Shown piece by piece: positions 62,840 to 64,000 of a stretch of 64,000 nt of DNA. The translations under genes and the position numbers were made by a program. A model generated the notes under the pieces. The model saw only the letters and a list, made by a program, of their open reading frames with translations. It made no database searches and was not told where the DNA came from. The DNA is taken from contig CBDETN010000025.1 of assembly GCA_965242915.1 (NCBI GenBank), positions 1-64,000 on the forward strand, written 5' to 3'. The number at the start of each line of letters is the position of its first letter. Within the stretch, counting starts at the first letter, position 1. This DNA is from CAJXII01 sp965242915. GTDB lineage: Bacteria > Campylobacterota > Campylobacteria > Campylobacterales > Arcobacteraceae.

Positions 62840-64000
62840 TTATTCCATATGAACTATTGGTTTTGTATCCTCAAGCAGCATAATCGGTTCTACAAACGGA
62901 GCTAGATTTGCTAAAAAATTCATCAATGTCATAACAGGACTTGCATAAAAGAATTTTATTTTATGATTGTAGTGCCAAAGTTGATCTGCATATTGATACA
63001 CTTGATATGGTGTATCTCCTATATTATCATTGTTTCTATCAAACCCTGCATATCTATCCCAATAGTTATATTCAATAATATTTGTAGAGGTAAATATTCC
63101 CCTTACATCTTTTACTATATCATCTATATTTCCAAAGATTTTATTATTTGTAATAGTATTGTTTTTTATAGCTTCATGAAAATGGATAGCTTCCCCATTG
63201 TATGAGATTTCATTGTTTTTTATATATCTTTGCATCCCCTCTTCCGTATTTTTAGAATCTATATAGATACCTTGTGCATTGTAACTTACAGTATTTTTCT
63301 CAAAGTGTAAATTTGATACACCCATAATTACTATACCAATTCCAGCTGCTCCTTTTGAACTTTTAATATGATTATTTATGATTTTTGTATCTTTTGCACC
63401 CATAAGCATAATTGCTACAGAGTTGTATTTATAAGTATTATTTTGTACTAAGTTTTCTTTACTTAGACTAATATGAAGTCCAAATCTATTATTTTTAAAA
63501 GTATTATTTATCAGTTTGTTGTTGTTAGAGTATGTCAATGTAACATCTCTTGAATTTTCTATGATATTGTTTTTTATAATATTATTATTGCTGTACCAAA
63601 TTTTTAGAGCATCACCTCTTAAACTTATATCATTTTTTTTTGAAGTTATATAGTTATTTGATATTATAGAATTTTCAACCATAATCATATCTATACCATA
63701 TAGACTATTTAAAATTTTACAGTTGTTTATCTCGCAGTTTTTTACCTTATTCATAACAATTGCAGAGTCAAGATTTTCCATTCGGTTACCGCTGTTTGTA
63801 ATAGTAAGATTCTTTAAAACAACATTTGAACTATTTATAGTGATAACTTTCCCTTTATTATCACCTTTAATAACTGCTCCATACTTAGTACCTATGATGG
63901 TAATAGGTTTATTTATAACAATTTTTCCCAGATATAGTCCATCAGGTAATTTTAATGTTGAGCCGCTGGGGGCGTTATCTATAGCATCTTGTAAAACATT
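62840..64000 (-). CDS. nosD: NosD periplasmic copper-processing protein, C-terminal part
   Basis: The frame is open to the right edge, giving 386 codons without the start. It is a right-handed beta-helix (PbH1/CASH) protein: repeated NNIIKNNIIENS, NNKLINNTFKNN and VQNNTYKYNSVAIML turns, then NIIEYNYWDRYAGFDRNNDNIGDTPY and the C-terminal PVMTLMNFLANLAPFVEPIM. NosD, with NosF and NosY, is needed to build the CuZ cluster. nosZ and the other nos genes are expected beyond the right edge. Confidence 0.93.
   Translation of the reverse strand, partial: NVLQDAIDNAPSGSTLKLPDGLYLGKIVINKPITIIGTKYGAVIKGDNKGKVITINSSNVVLKNLTITNSGNRMENLDSAIVMNKVKNCEINNCKILNSLYGIDMIMVENSIISNNYITSKKNDISLRGDALKIWYSNNNIIKNNIIENSRDVTLTYSNNNKLINNTFKNNRFGLHISLSKENLVQNNTYKYNSVAIMLMGAKDTKIINNHIKSSKGAAGIGIVIMGVSNLHFEKNTVSYNAQGIYIDSKNTEEGMQRYIKNNEISYNGEAIHFHEAIKNNTITNNKIFGNIDDIVKDVRGIFTSTNIIEYNYWDRYAGFDRNNDNIGDTPYQVYQYADQLWHYNHKIKFFYASPVMTLMNFLANLAPFVEPIMLLEDTKPIVHME

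Noticed and set aside
1..64000. tRNA or rRNA genes
   Set aside because: None was recognised on either strand by eye.

Overview
The window looks like chromosomal DNA of an AT-rich member of the Campylobacterota, most likely an Arcobacter-like or Sulfurimonas-like bacterium. The reasons are the four-subunit 2-oxoglutarate:acceptor oxidoreductase (oorDABC) beside an intact-looking sucCD pair, the OmpR-type regulators and NosL-rich copper genes, and codon use dominated by A/T-ending codons. The assignment to phylum is firm; the genus is inference.

Region 1 (1-11.5 kb) is mostly core metabolism: the end of a glutamate-synthase small subunit, sucC (frameshifted near its 3' end) and sucD, an HD-GYP phosphodiesterase, a run of metal/thiol genes (HMA protein, small flavoprotein, DUF302, two tiny Cys-rich exported proteins, a DUF255 thioredoxin-fold protein), then oorDABC with a clear terminator.

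Region 2 (11.5-17.1 kb) is accessory DNA. An IS3-family element is followed by three integron-type gene cassettes. Each cassette starts with a GTT box whose reverse complement recurs as the R'' box right after its own gene (9, 9 and 8 bp matches), which is the signature of mobile cassettes with attC sites. No integrase is in the window, so this is a cassette cluster lacking a visible integrase. The attC of the first cassette is split by an IS110-family element whose upstream non-coding part contains, in the canonical order, four short segments matching the two target flanks and the two element ends: a candidate bridge RNA.

Region 3 (17.1-26.4 kb): cmoB, a decayed histidine kinase, rhodanese, CcsBA cytochrome c synthase and a second DUF255 protein, then a graveyard of insertion sequences (IS3 orfA piece, IS21-like end repeats and istA start, a second, nonsense-mutated and mosaic copy of the IS3 element) that cuts off an HD-domain gene.

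Region 4 (26.4-35 kb, minus strand): hisA, an ATPase/TOPRIM pair inserted inside the histidine operon, hisH, a hypothetical, comF, lepA (ending in a 140-bp hairpin), an OmpA-type porin and prs.

Region 5 (35-64 kb) is a copper/metal acquisition and nitrous-oxide-reductase support region: six NosL-type domains in five proteins, ExbB-ExbD-TonB, a NosA/OprC-type copper receptor, a second TonB receptor heading a tightly coupled operon (DsbD-like protein, 899-residue polyferredoxin-NosL fusion, NapH-like ferredoxin, double-cubane-type HgdB/HgdC pair, RND permease), and a two-component system with NosL, SafE-like, MacB-like ABC and Cys-containing membrane proteins. A direct repeat TTAAC-N6-TTAAC recurs in front of several of these units and just before the response regulator, so one regulator probably controls them all. 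The window ends inside nosD; nosZ is presumably just beyond the right edge.
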